DNA of 64,000 bases. It comes from GCA-2731375 sp964344935. GTDB lineage: Bacteria > Pseudomonadota > Alphaproteobacteria > GCA-2731375. Position numbers and translations under genes: made by a program. Under the pieces are notes generated by a model. The model worked only from the letters and a program-made list of their open reading frames with translations. It was not told the origin of the DNA and made no database searches. Positions 45,429 through 54,435 of the stretch are shown here, piece after piece (within the stretch, counting starts at the first letter, position 1; each line of letters opens with the position of its first letter). The DNA lies in contig CAYFPL010000010.1 of NCBI GenBank assembly GCA_964344935.1, positions 134,190-198,189 of the forward strand, read 5' to 3'.

Positions 45429-45768
45429 ATAACCTGCCCCTTGACGAATTATTGGCCGGCAATCTTCGTCATCGTATAAGACTATCACCCATCTAGTGGC
45501 GCAGGTCATCCCCTCCAAGGCTTGGAAATGATCGCGCATGACAACGTCTATTTGGTGACAAACTCCGGCCCATCGAGACAGCGCTTCTAGCGAGGTGTGT
45601 GGATACAGACCAATTTTCTTCTGACCACTTCACTGTTATCGTTTTCAGTAACTGCAAGCTCCATCACTCGATCACCGTTGCGAGTGCCTTGCATTTCGGG
45701 ACCAAGTGAAATGAAGACATCGGAACCTGACGCCGATGAAAATCCAGAATGACTTTTCTCAGCAACTT

Positions 45769-46509
45769 TTAGAGCGGCTGTGAGATGTGTCGCCCATCGG
45801 CGTTCTTGAATGTCGCGTTGGACCCGAACGCGGCCTGGAACGATTTGGACGTTTTGGCCCACTCGATAAGTTCCTTGGCCTCTTCGAGCGCCTTTGGCCC
45901 GGTCGGTGCGGCGGCAATTTTCGCGAGAATTTGGCGCAACGCGGCCTGCGGATCCGACAGTTCCGATCCGAGTTCGATGATCAATCCGATACCTGGCGGC
46001 GGCGTGTAGACGTAGCCACCAACCGACTGCGCGGCGATCCTTTTTTCCAGCGCTGGCACGATCTCCGACGTGTTGTTAACGTAGGTCCAGGTCGAGGACA
46101 GGCCTTCGATCATTGGGTTGTCTTGTCCGGCCAGCATAGTGATCGGCGTCGTTTTGTACATCACCAGTGGCTTGCCGGACGTGTACGCGATCGAGGTCTC
46201 GACCAAACTGCCTCCATCCGGGACTCGACCGTCCAGGTTTATGACCAGGCAGGTACAACGCCCCAGTAGCTGGAAGACGTCCAGAGAGAACACCACCCTC
46301 CGCACAATCGACATGGCGATCTGTCCGGTTTCGCTAGAAAGTAGCGGATTCAAGAGGAGCGCCATCAGCTTGCCGACCTCGAGCCCGTCGCGCGGCGGGA
46401 GGTAGACTTCGAACCCACCGGCCTCAAGTACGGCGGCGACGTTGTTCAGCTCCCATAGTTCGCCGGCGCTGAACATCGGTCCGGTGCAATAGACGATCTG
46501 GTCCTTCAT
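45769..46509 (-). CDS. Nucleoside 2-deoxyribosyltransferase-like protein
   Basis: The 246-residue protein has the deoxyribosyltransferase fold: IVYCTGPMFSAGELWELN, FEVYLPPRDGLEVGK, CLVINLDGRVPDGGSLVETSIAYTSGKP (the DGR...GS.VE signature) and, in the second half, a long helical part with ALEEAKELIEWAKTSKSFQAAFG. The first ~150 residues are the conserved domain; the rest is unusual for the family. It would exchange the base of a deoxynucleoside or hydrolyse it. The 5' end is duplicated just upstream at 46616-46657. It lies upstream of the deaminase on the same strand. Confidence 0.75.
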   Translation of the reverse strand: MKDQIVYCTGPMFSAGELWELNNVAAVLEAGGFEVYLPPRDGLEVGKLMALLLNPLLSSETGQIAMSIVRRVVFSLDVFQLLGRCTCLVINLDGRVPDGGSLVETSIAYTSGKPLVMYKTTPITMLAGQDNPMIEGLSSTWTYVNNTSEIVPALEKRIAAQSVGGYVYTPPPGIGLIIELGSELSDPQAALRQILAKIAAAPTGPKALEEAKELIEWAKTSKSFQAAFGSNATFKNADGRHISQPL

Positions 46510-46717
46510 GGCTCACTCCTATCGTCCGCCGTCAGACGGTCGTTTCCCCGCGGAGCAAGATCTCGGCGTCTCTCTGTCCGGCGTGATCCCCCGCTCGTCC
46601 AGCTCATCGTAGCACGCTGAACATCGGCCCGGAACAATAGACGGTCTGATCCTTCATAGCTCACTTCTGTGGTCGGCCGTCAGACGGTTGATTGCCCGTG
46701 GAGCAAGGCCTCGGCCG
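46468..46717. repeat. 102-bp direct repeat (two units, 148-bp period)
   Basis: The unit at 46468-46569 (from within the deoxyribosyltransferase-like gene's 5' end through its upstream region) recurs at 46616-46717 with scattered differences, for example GCCGTCAGACGGT and CGGAGCAAG/TGGAGCAAG. The repeat includes the ribosome site region, so both units may carry regulatory sequence for the gene. It is consistent with an old tandem duplication. Confidence 0.65.
46616..46657 (-). pseudogene. Truncated duplicate of the deoxyribosyltransferase-like gene start
   Basis: On the minus strand an ATG at 46655-46657 starts MKDQTVYCSGPMFS, nearly identical to the MKDQIVYCTGPMFS of the intact gene 148 bases away, then runs into a stop (V-L-R-TGA). 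It is part of a 102-base direct repeat, 46468-46569 and 46616-46717. It looks like the remnant of a tandem gene copy that lost the rest of its body. Confidence 0.65.
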
Positions 46718-46817
46718 TTCCTACGTCCGGCGGCCGAACAGCTTCGTACCGGCGTATGTTCTTGTGCGGTCGAGCGCCTCTGCTAAATTTACATCAACGG
46801 TTCAGGAGATCGGCGGC

Positions 46818-48245
46818 ATGGGCGACATTCGTTACGTATCCCTCTCTGACACACATTTCGGCGCGGATAACAGCCTATTGACCCGCCTTCAATCCATGGG
46901 TGGTCCGGTCGACCCGATGCACCCGAGCGACGCAATGGTTCACCTGGTGAACTGCCTGCGTCATGTGATCCTTGAGAACACCGGCGACAAAAAGCCGACG
47001 CTCATTCTCAACGGCGACATCTTCGATCTTGCGTTTAGCACGGAAAATATCGCCGCCATGGCGTTTCGGAGTTTTCTGGAGCTTGCGATGCCGCAGGATC
47101 CCGCGGCGCGACTGTTCGACCCCAACATCGTCTTCATTCCCGGCAATCACGACCATCACTACTGGGAGACGGCGCGCGAACGGCGATACGTGGAGCAGCT
47201 CCACGCGGCGGACTGGAGCAAGCCGATTGCCCCAGCCCCTCACATCACGCCGATGCGGGATCCGCCGCCGATCCCCTCCCATTTCGTGGAGGCGATCTCC
47301 CGAAGCTTGCCCTGGCTCGAGGACGTTGCCGTCACCACGGCCTACCCAAACCTCTCCTTCCGCACTGACGAGAAACTCGTCATTTTCACCCACGGCCATT
47401 TCATCGAAGACGCGTATTTGCTGATGAGCAAACTGGCGGAAACTCTTTATCCCAAAACGAAGCCGCCGGTCGCCATGAACGAGTGGGAGGCAGAGAACTT
47501 CGCCTGGATCGATTTCGTCTGGTCGGATCTTGGCCGCTCGGGTCGCATTGGCCAGGACGAGCAGCGTGTGTACGAGACGGCGCAGAGTCCGTCGCAGCTC
47601 GGACGGTTACTCGGCAACGCGGCACGTAACGCTTTGCTCGCGCAAGGCGGATCGGCGGGTCGTTTCCTTGGCGACGGCGTCGCCGCGTTCACGGAGACGG
47701 TCGTAGCCGAGTCGTTCGAGCGCAACCGGCCCGAAACATTGCTCGCTGACCATGGCGCCGGGCTAAAGCGGTTTCTCTCTGTCCCGGTACAGAACCAGAT
47801 CCACGAGGAATACGCTGACGTCGCGATCCCGACAGACATCGCGGTCGTGTTCGGCCACACCCATAAGCCCTTCGCGCGCATGATGAAAATCGCGGAATTC
47901 CTTGTTCCCGAAATCAAGGTCTACAATAGCGGCGGTTGGGTGGTGGACAGCCCGACGCCCCAGACTCTTCATGGCGGCGCTGTGATTCTAATGGACGATG
48001 ACCTCAACCTCGCATCGCTTCGCATGTACAACGAGGGTCCTGATCGCAGCGCCTACGCGGTCTCGGTGCAGGCGGCCGATGCCGAAGCCCGCAACCCGCT
48101 CTATGCCCGCCTCGCGCCGCTGGTGAAGCCGAACGACTGGCCTTGGTCCAACTTCTCGGCAGCCGCCTTTACTGCCGTGCGCCATCACAATGAAACGCTA
48201 AACGAATTCCTCCATCGGCAAGGCGCGGAATCAAACGATTCCTGA
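46818..48245 (+). CDS. Calcineurin-like metallophosphoesterase
   Basis: The 475-residue protein has the five metallophosphoesterase motifs in order: YVSLSDTHFGADN, ILNGDIFDLAF, FIPGNHDHHYW, VIFTHGHFIEDAY and VVFGHTHKPFARM. The metal-binding His, Asp and Asn are all present. The region of 200 residues between the GNHD and GHTH motifs is longer than in the minimal domain. It hydrolyses a phosphoester of unknown identity. The ATG at 46818 has AGGAG upstream. The gene is divergent from the deoxyribosyltransferase-like gene. Confidence 0.83.
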   Translation: MGDIRYVSLSDTHFGADNSLLTRLQSMGGPVDPMHPSDAMVHLVNCLRHVILENTGDKKPTLILNGDIFDLAFSTENIAAMAFRSFLELAMPQDPAARLFDPNIVFIPGNHDHHYWETARERRYVEQLHAADWSKPIAPAPHITPMRDPPPIPSHFVEAISRSLPWLEDVAVTTAYPNLSFRTDEKLVIFTHGHFIEDAYLLMSKLAETLYPKTKPPVAMNEWEAENFAWIDFVWSDLGRSGRIGQDEQRVYETAQSPSQLGRLLGNAARNALLAQGGSAGRFLGDGVAAFTETVVAESFERNRPETLLADHGAGLKRFLSVPVQNQIHEEYADVAIPTDIAVVFGHTHKPFARMMKIAEFLVPEIKVYNSGGWVVDSPTPQTLHGGAVILMDDDLNLASLRMYNEGPDRSAYAVSVQAADAEARNPLYARLAPLVKPNDWPWSNFSAAAFTAVRHHNETLNEFLHRQGAESNDS

Positions 48246-48352
48246 GCGGAAGGGAACCGATCGTGCGCCTCATATTCGCAATGAGGCTTCTCCAACATTC
48301 GCCGACCGAGCCGATTACGGCTGAAGTCTGACAACTCTCACTATAAGCAGAT

Positions 48353-51300
48353 TCAAAAGAGTTCGTCCAACAGCAACTTGGCTTCGATCAGGTCGGGCGT
48401 GTCGAAGCCCTCGGTAAACCAGTCGTAAATAGGGGCAAGCAGATTGCGCGCCTCGACGGTCTTGCCCTGATCTTGCCACAGCCGGGCGAGCGATACCGCG
48501 GTCCGGAGTTCCCACCACTTTGCGGCCTGATCCCGCGCAGTTGCAAGCGCAGCCTTGAATGCAGCTTCGGCTTCGCCCAGTTGAGACAATGACGCGTAGA
48601 GCTCGCCGCGAACACGATGAACTTCCGGCTCTGTCCAATGTTCCTGAGTTTCAGAGATGATGTTGATGCCCTCAGCGATAAACTCAAGGGCATCTTCCGC
48701 GCGCCCCAGGTCCTTTAGTAGCTCTACTCGTATCAACAAATAAAATGGCTGGTACAACTTAGCCTGCGTTCTTGCCAACCTTTCGATGCCTAGCTCGACC
48801 TTCTCCAGCCCTTCTCGTGGTCGTCCTCGGCTGCGCAACACCGCACCTTGCAGCACCAATCCGACATCTTGGAATTGGGGGAGGTCATGTTCGTCAGCCA
48901 GTAGTTGAAGCTCGGCGGTATGTCGCTCCAAGGTTTGTCGATCGCGCAACAAGAACGCCGTCATTGCAACAAGTTGGAAGGACAAAGTTAGGGTGAGTGC
49001 GTGTTCGACGGCTCGGGCGCGTAAAATCGCTTCTTGCCCCCCCGCGTTGGCACGATGCGGATAGCCGCCTAGGCAGGAGGCCCAAGACAGATAGCATAGC
49101 GCTGAAACGCCAATGTCCTGACCGTAACTGAAGGCCGATGCGGCATCACGTGTGGCATCGTGCAAGGCCCAAGCTTGCTCGAGATGTTGCGATGCGGCTG
49201 TCGGCGACCCGTGGACCAAGTACGATGTCCCCGTGATACGGTGACCAACCAACCGAGGCACGATCTCTTGCTGAGTATTCGCCAGTTCGAGGTAATCGGT
49301 AGCGAGTTTCGTGGTCTGAGCGATGTTGCCGCGTACATAGTTGTTGACCCACTGGCCGTACAAAGCAGGGAAAATACGGGTCGTTCGTCCGATTTGCCGA
49401 CATAGCTCAATGGCACGTTCGGAAGCAGCTTTGGTTTCAGGCGCCGAGTAACCTCTCACGGCAATGAGCGGGTTGATCAAACCGATCTGCAAATCGAGTT
49501 CGCGATCATCACGATCAACCCCCTCCGGTAGGGCATCCAGCTCCACAAGACCTTTCTTGAGGTTCCCGAGAGCTTCGGCGTTGGCGGATGTCCGCGCCTC
49601 TTGATTGCTCGCTTCCAGCCAGTAGGCAATGGCCTTTTCGGCCATACCCGCATTCGAAAAGTGGTGGGCAAGGACTTGCGGTTGCAATTTGGCGGTGGTC
49701 GCGAAATCGCGTTCCAATGCTTTCGCAATGGAACCATGCAGACTTTGCCGGCGTCCGCGCAACAGGCTGTCATACGCTGCGTCCTGTATCAGCGCATGTT
49801 TGAAGATGTATTTGACGTCCGGCGGCGTACCGGTACGAAATACGAGCTCGGACTGGCTAAGCCTGTCCAGGATAGTGTCGAGTTCCTCGGCAGATTTTTC
49901 AGAAACCGATGCCAGCAGATTGTGCGGGAATTCGCGGCCTATGACTGCGCCGAGTTGCGCGGTTTCCTTGGCTTCGGCGCCGAGCCGGTCGAGTCGTGCC
50001 AGCAGCGATGCCTGCAATGTGACCGGGATGTCCGTCTCCGCGACGTCGAGGGCGCCTTCAACCAACGACTTCGTCAGTTCCTCGATAAAAAGCGGCACCC
50101 CATCGGTGCGTGAGACGATGTGTTCGACCACGTCATCCGAAACGTCCTCGCCGGCAACTGCATTCACGATTTCAGCGCCTTGAGACCTGCCAAGGCGATT
50201 GAGTTGCAGCGATGTGACATGATTGTGGCCACTGAACGGCGACGACCATTCCGGCCGGTGCGTGATGATGAGCAAAACCCGCGCCTGGTGAAGCCGCCCG
50301 ATGGTCAACGCCAGCAACTCTTGGCTGGAAGGATCGATCCAATGGGCATCCTCGAACAGGAACAATACGGGATTACGCTCCGCCAGCCGTATAAGCCGGT
50401 CGACAAGCGCCTCCAGCAGGCGCTCCTTTATCTGTTGCGGCGGTTGTGTGAGGGCGCCGTAGCGGCCTTCAAACGGCAACGACAGCAGGGTGGCGAAGAG
50501 CGGTACATCGGCCTGGATGTCGTCACCCCCCTGGCGCAATAATTTCTCCAGCTTGTCGAGCTTGTCTTCGCCATCGTCGTCCGGCGCGAAGCCGGCCAAA
50601 CGCTCCAAGTGTTGGACCGTGGGGTAGAGGGCGCTGTTGGTGTGGAACGACGAACACTGATAGCGCATGCGAATGTGATCGGACCCTGCCACCTGACCGC
50701 GCAGGCCCTGCATCAGCCTGGATTTGCCGATACCAGCTTCGCCAGAGATCAACACCGTTTGCCCTTCGCCACCTCTTGCCAAATGCCAGCGGTCGACCAG
50801 CAACTGCAACTCGGTTTCGCGTCCGATCAACCGCGTCAACGAGGCGCCATGTGCGGCTTCAAACCGGCTTCCGGCCACAACTTCGCCCGCGACACCCCAT
50901 GCCTGCACCGCGGCATCGAATCCCTTCAAGTCATGGTTGCCAAGATCATCGATGGCGAATGTCTGCCCAATCAGTCGGCGCGTCTCGTCGCCGATGACAA
51001 CCTGTCCCGGTTCAGCAACATCCTGAAGGCGCGCCGCGAGGTTCGGCGTTTCGCCGCTCACCGCTTCCGCATCGCGTCCGCTTTCACCGACGAGATCGCC
51101 CACGACGACTTGGCCTGTGGCAATGCCAACGCGCGCTGCCAAGGTGTATTCATCGGTTACTTTGACATCATTTACCGCGGCCACGGTGTCCAGGCCCGCG
51201 CGCACAGCACGTTCCGCCTGATCCTCGTATGCCTGCGGCCAACCGAAGTAGATCAGCACCCCGTCGCCAAGGTATTTGGCGACGTACCCGCCATAGCGTG

Positions 51301-51679
51301 AAACCGCACCGGCGACGGCATCTTGATATTGCCGCATGATGTCGCGATGGTCTTCGGGATCGAGTCGCCTCGACAAGGCGGTCGAGCCAACCAGGTCGCA
51401 AAACATGATTGTGAGCTGTCGGCGTTCGGCAACTGGACTGAGTTGCGACGGCTTCGCCCTCTCGGGGCTGGCCGCGCCGGTCGGCATAGCTCGCTGGGCA
51501 TCCTGCTCGGCAATCGCCTTTAAAGCTCTTCGACGAGGGCCGATCGGCAGGCCCATCTCCTTGAGGTCGTCTTCCGTCAGATCGGAAAGGTCCCCGAAAG
51601 CGATCTCGTTCGCGGCAAAAGCATCTCGATACTTTATGAGGTCAAGCGCCTCAAGCCACTCATCGATGTCGCCTGCCAT
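48353..51679 (-). CDS. SAM domain, class III nucleotidyl cyclase, ATPase and TPR protein
   Basis: The 1108-residue protein has four parts: an N-terminal SAM domain (DIDEWLEALDLIKYRDAFAANEIAFGDLSDLTEDDLKEMGLPIGPRRR), a class III cyclase domain (TIMFCDLVGSTALSRRLDPEDHRD near residue 90, KYLGDGVLIYFGWP near 135, with both metal Asp kept), an AAA-like ATPase (VLISGEAGIGKSRLM, FLFEDAHWIDPSSQELLAL) and a C-terminal helical TPR-like part. This is a known cyclase-ATPase fusion in soil and marine bacteria, related to large signal-transduction ATPases; the signal is unknown. GGAGG lies five bases before the ATG at 51677-51679. Confidence 0.83.
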   Translation of the reverse strand: MAGDIDEWLEALDLIKYRDAFAANEIAFGDLSDLTEDDLKEMGLPIGPRRRALKAIAEQDAQRAMPTGAASPERAKPSQLSPVAERRQLTIMFCDLVGSTALSRRLDPEDHRDIMRQYQDAVAGAVSRYGGYVAKYLGDGVLIYFGWPQAYEDQAERAVRAGLDTVAAVNDVKVTDEYTLAARVGIATGQVVVGDLVGESGRDAEAVSGETPNLAARLQDVAEPGQVVIGDETRRLIGQTFAIDDLGNHDLKGFDAAVQAWGVAGEVVAGSRFEAAHGASLTRLIGRETELQLLVDRWHLARGGEGQTVLISGEAGIGKSRLMQGLRGQVAGSDHIRMRYQCSSFHTNSALYPTVQHLERLAGFAPDDDGEDKLDKLEKLLRQGGDDIQADVPLFATLLSLPFEGRYGALTQPPQQIKERLLEALVDRLIRLAERNPVLFLFEDAHWIDPSSQELLALTIGRLHQARVLLIITHRPEWSSPFSGHNHVTSLQLNRLGRSQGAEIVNAVAGEDVSDDVVEHIVSRTDGVPLFIEELTKSLVEGALDVAETDIPVTLQASLLARLDRLGAEAKETAQLGAVIGREFPHNLLASVSEKSAEELDTILDRLSQSELVFRTGTPPDVKYIFKHALIQDAAYDSLLRGRRQSLHGSIAKALERDFATTAKLQPQVLAHHFSNAGMAEKAIAYWLEASNQEARTSANAEALGNLKKGLVELDALPEGVDRDDRELDLQIGLINPLIAVRGYSAPETKAASERAIELCRQIGRTTRIFPALYGQWVNNYVRGNIAQTTKLATDYLELANTQQEIVPRLVGHRITGTSYLVHGSPTAASQHLEQAWALHDATRDAASAFSYGQDIGVSALCYLSWASCLGGYPHRANAGGQEAILRARAVEHALTLTLSFQLVAMTAFLLRDRQTLERHTAELQLLADEHDLPQFQDVGLVLQGAVLRSRGRPREGLEKVELGIERLARTQAKLYQPFYLLIRVELLKDLGRAEDALEFIAEGINIISETQEHWTEPEVHRVRGELYASLSQLGEAEAAFKAALATARDQAAKWWELRTAVSLARLWQDQGKTVEARNLLAPIYDWFTEGFDTPDLIEAKLLLDELF

Positions 51680-52099
<420 letters not shown>

Positions 52100-52176
52100 G
52101 CCATCGCACTAAAATCAACACGCGATTTCAATAGGTTAATAATCTGTAATGCCCAGGTGTTGCAGATCTGTTGCGT

Positions 52177-53283
52177 CTAGCCGAGGAGACGAGCTTCAAT
52201 CTCTGCCATACCACGATGATGCTCCGGTGAAGGAAACAGATGACCATAGCGCTCCATGGTCATTTGAACGGAAGCGTGACCGGCAAAGGTCATCACCTCT
52301 TTGACGCTGAAGCCCTGCTGTATCCACGCCGAAACGGCGAAATGGCGCAGATCGTGCCAGCGCAGTTCGAGACCGACCTGGCGACATAGTGGTTTGAAGT
52401 TGCGCTTAAGAATGTTCGAGTGAGACTGGATGGTGCCGCGCCGACTAGGGAATACCAGATTGAGTTCTGACGCCGGGCAGCGCAGACGCCACCGTTTTAG
52501 GGCATTCATAACTAACGGCCCCATCGGCACGGAACGTGCCCCTGCTTGTGACTTCGGCTCGCCGATTTCGTTGAATGCATCGGCTCGGCGCCGTACGTGA
52601 ATATAGCCATCTTCAAAATCAACTTCCCGCCACTGCAAAGCCCGCGTTTCAGATGCCCGCAGACCGCAAAGCACCGCGACCAGCAACAACGGTCGGAACG
52701 CTTCCGAAGAAGCATCAATCAGGTTCTTCACTTCTTCTGGCCCTGGAATCGATGCGCGCAACTTGACACGGTTATCGTAGTGCACGGTCACGTTGGCCAC
52801 TGGATTGATTGCGATCCAACCCTGGTCCTGGGCAAACCTGATGAGCACTTGAAGGGTACTTAATACCTTGCGGACGCTTGCTGCACTCCGACCACTTTCT
52901 AACAGCCGGTCCCTAAGTTGGATAACTATGGGTCGCGTGAGTTGCGTCAGTAAGATCCCGCCAATGCCAACTTCCGCGTTCAGCACATGTAGCCGCAACT
53001 TGCTCTCATAGTCTCGAAGCGTCGCCCGCTCCATGCGGCGGCCCGCCCTCTGCCTCCTCTCACATTCCTGCAACCAGGCCGCCGCCGCGTCCCGGACGGT
53101 CAAACTATCGGCTTCATGAACATGGGTCCCCGCAAAGAGCTCCGCTTGTGTCCGCTTCAAGAACTGCTCCGCTTCGCGGCGGCGATTGAACTGGCGGGCA
53201 CGACGCCGACCATTCATATCTTTGTAGTCAACCTGCCAAGCTTGGCGTCCACTTGGTAACGCGCGCTTTCTTATGCTTGCCAT
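52177..53283 (-). CDS. int: Tyrosine-type site-specific integrase
   Basis: The 368-residue protein has an N-terminal arm-type DNA-binding start (MASIRKRALPSGRQAWQVDYKD), a core-binding domain and the catalytic domain with all key residues: Arg in CGLRASETRALQW, the His-x-x-Arg of WHDLRHFAVSAW, His in FAGHASVQM and the nucleophile Tyr in MERYGHLF. It recombines the element with the tRNA 3' end next to it. GGGAGG lies nine bases before the ATG at 53281-53283. It is divergent from the regulator at 53405. Confidence 0.88.
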   Translation of the reverse strand: MASIRKRALPSGRQAWQVDYKDMNGRRRARQFNRRREAEQFLKRTQAELFAGTHVHEADSLTVRDAAAAWLQECERRQRAGRRMERATLRDYESKLRLHVLNAEVGIGGILLTQLTRPIVIQLRDRLLESGRSAASVRKVLSTLQVLIRFAQDQGWIAINPVANVTVHYDNRVKLRASIPGPEEVKNLIDASSEAFRPLLLVAVLCGLRASETRALQWREVDFEDGYIHVRRRADAFNEIGEPKSQAGARSVPMGPLVMNALKRWRLRCPASELNLVFPSRRGTIQSHSNILKRNFKPLCRQVGLELRWHDLRHFAVSAWIQQGFSVKEVMTFAGHASVQMTMERYGHLFPSPEHHRGMAEIEARLLG

Positions 53284-53384
53284 TTGGACACCTCCCATTC
53301 GCTCAAAGTAGCTTGGCATCCACGCTCCATGACAACGGCTACCAGCCACTCCATTGGTAAAACAGAATACTTGATTGACAAGAT

Positions 53385-53396
53385 AATGTTAACATT
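53385..53396. promoter_or_regulatory. AATGTTAACATT palindrome, first copy
   Basis: AATGTTAACATT, a perfect 12-bp palindrome, lies nine bases before the start of the regulator gene and in the gap between it and the divergent integrase. A TTGACA (53375-53380) adjoins it, so a repressor bound here would block promoter access. The same palindrome is at 54004-54015. Confidence 0.6.
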
Positions 53397-53404
53397 AACA
53401 TACT

Positions 53405-53962
53405 ATGTCATCTGATTCACGACCGTCAATTGGGAGTACCTCGTTGTCCTATCGTTACAAACAGGTCGAAGCGGCTTTGATGGAGACTTTTGGTATTGAG
53501 GAAGAGTACCGAAAGGCCTTTTCTGCGCGCTTGCGACATTTCCGCAATCTCGGCGTCCCTGATCTGCCTAAGGTCGGCAAAGGTACACGTAACGAGTACT
53601 CGACCAACGACATCTACCAGTTGTACATCACGCTTGAGCTCGCGAACTGTGGCATGGCCCCGGCCATCGCGACCGATCTCACAAAGAAGTGCTTCTCCCT
53701 GCTAGTCCAATACTGCGATTTTGTGCGGTTCGATACACAGAAACATCCTCAGTTTCTGGCATTTTCCCCGAGTCTCATTGGCGATAACTTCACTGTTGGT
53801 GAGCGTGACATCTACTACGGGTTTGACCGTCTCGCGCTGTTCGATACCGAACGTCTCATCGAACGGCACGTTAAAGACCAGACCCACCAGCGATATCGTT
53901 TCATCGCGATTAATCTCAGTGAGGGGCTGCACCTGCTCGAAAGAGCCCTTGAGCGCCAATAG
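53405..53962 (+). CDS. MerR-like HTH regulator of the integrated element (inferred)
   Basis: The 185-residue protein contains a HTH-like segment, AFSARLRHFRNLGVPDLPKVGKGTRNEYSTNDIYQLYITLELANCGM, reminiscent of MerR-type or plasmid-regulator winged helices. The rest is not recognised. It lies between two copies of AATGTTAACATT, so it may bind them and control itself, the integrase and the next gene. The ribosome site before its ATG is weak. Confidence 0.6.
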   Translation: MSSDSRPSIGSTSLSYRYKQVEAALMETFGIEEEYRKAFSARLRHFRNLGVPDLPKVGKGTRNEYSTNDIYQLYITLELANCGMAPAIATDLTKKCFSLLVQYCDFVRFDTQKHPQFLAFSPSLIGDNFTVGERDIYYGFDRLALFDTERLIERHVKDQTHQRYRFIAINLSEGLHLLERALERQ

Positions 53963-54003
53963 TAAGGGCTGAACAGCGTTGTTCTTTTGAGTCTATTAAA
54001 GTG

Positions 54004-54015
54004 AATGTTAACATT
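54004..54015. promoter_or_regulatory. AATGTTAACATT palindrome, second copy
   Basis: An identical copy of the palindrome at 53385-53396, here 20 bases before the AlpA-like gene. It is likely a second site for the same binding protein, probably the product of the gene between them. Confidence 0.6.
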
Positions 54016-54034
54016 ATAATTCCGGAGCCTGGTC

Positions 54035-54301
54035 ATGCCTAATATTGAGAGCGCCGCCCACCACGCCAGCACTAGCCTCGCGGATGATCTTCTGGTCGGC
54101 GCGGATGCCATCGCGAAATTTACCGGCTGGAGTACGCGGCGCATTTTCTATTTGAATGAACGCGGCGAACTGCCCGCCTTCAAAGTCGGTGGTCGGCTGC
54201 ATGCACGGAAATCGACCCTGCTGAACTGGGTCCGCTCAATGGAGAAAAGCGCGGAAAACCGTTCTCAGGTGGTGGGCAAAGCCTTCAAGCCAGGCTGTTA
54301 G
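54035..54301 (+). CDS. AlpA-like helix-turn-helix excisionase/regulator
   Basis: The 88-residue protein has a single HTH, LLVGADAIAKFTGWSTRRIFYLNERGELPAFKVGGRLHARKSTLLNWV, the layout of AlpA/Xis-type proteins that set excision or expression of integrated elements. GGAG lies nine bases before the ATG. It stands between the regulator and the replication genes of the element. Confidence 0.8.
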   Translation: MPNIESAAHHASTSLADDLLVGADAIAKFTGWSTRRIFYLNERGELPAFKVGGRLHARKSTLLNWVRSMEKSAENRSQVVGKAFKPGC

Positions 54302-54435
54302 TCCTCTGGAGATCCAGATAGAGGCCATCGCGCAATCGTTGGAATGTGGTTTGTCGGACAACAAAATCATGACGATGACAATCGATTCTGATCAAGTAAT
54401 TCAAATCAAGTAGATGGGAATTTGATTTGACCCGA

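Noticed and set aside
45587..45862. A 91-residue minus-strand open frame between the deaminase and deoxyribosyltransferase-like genes
   Set aside because: It overlaps the deoxyribosyltransferase-like gene by nearly 100 bases in another frame and shows no family pattern.
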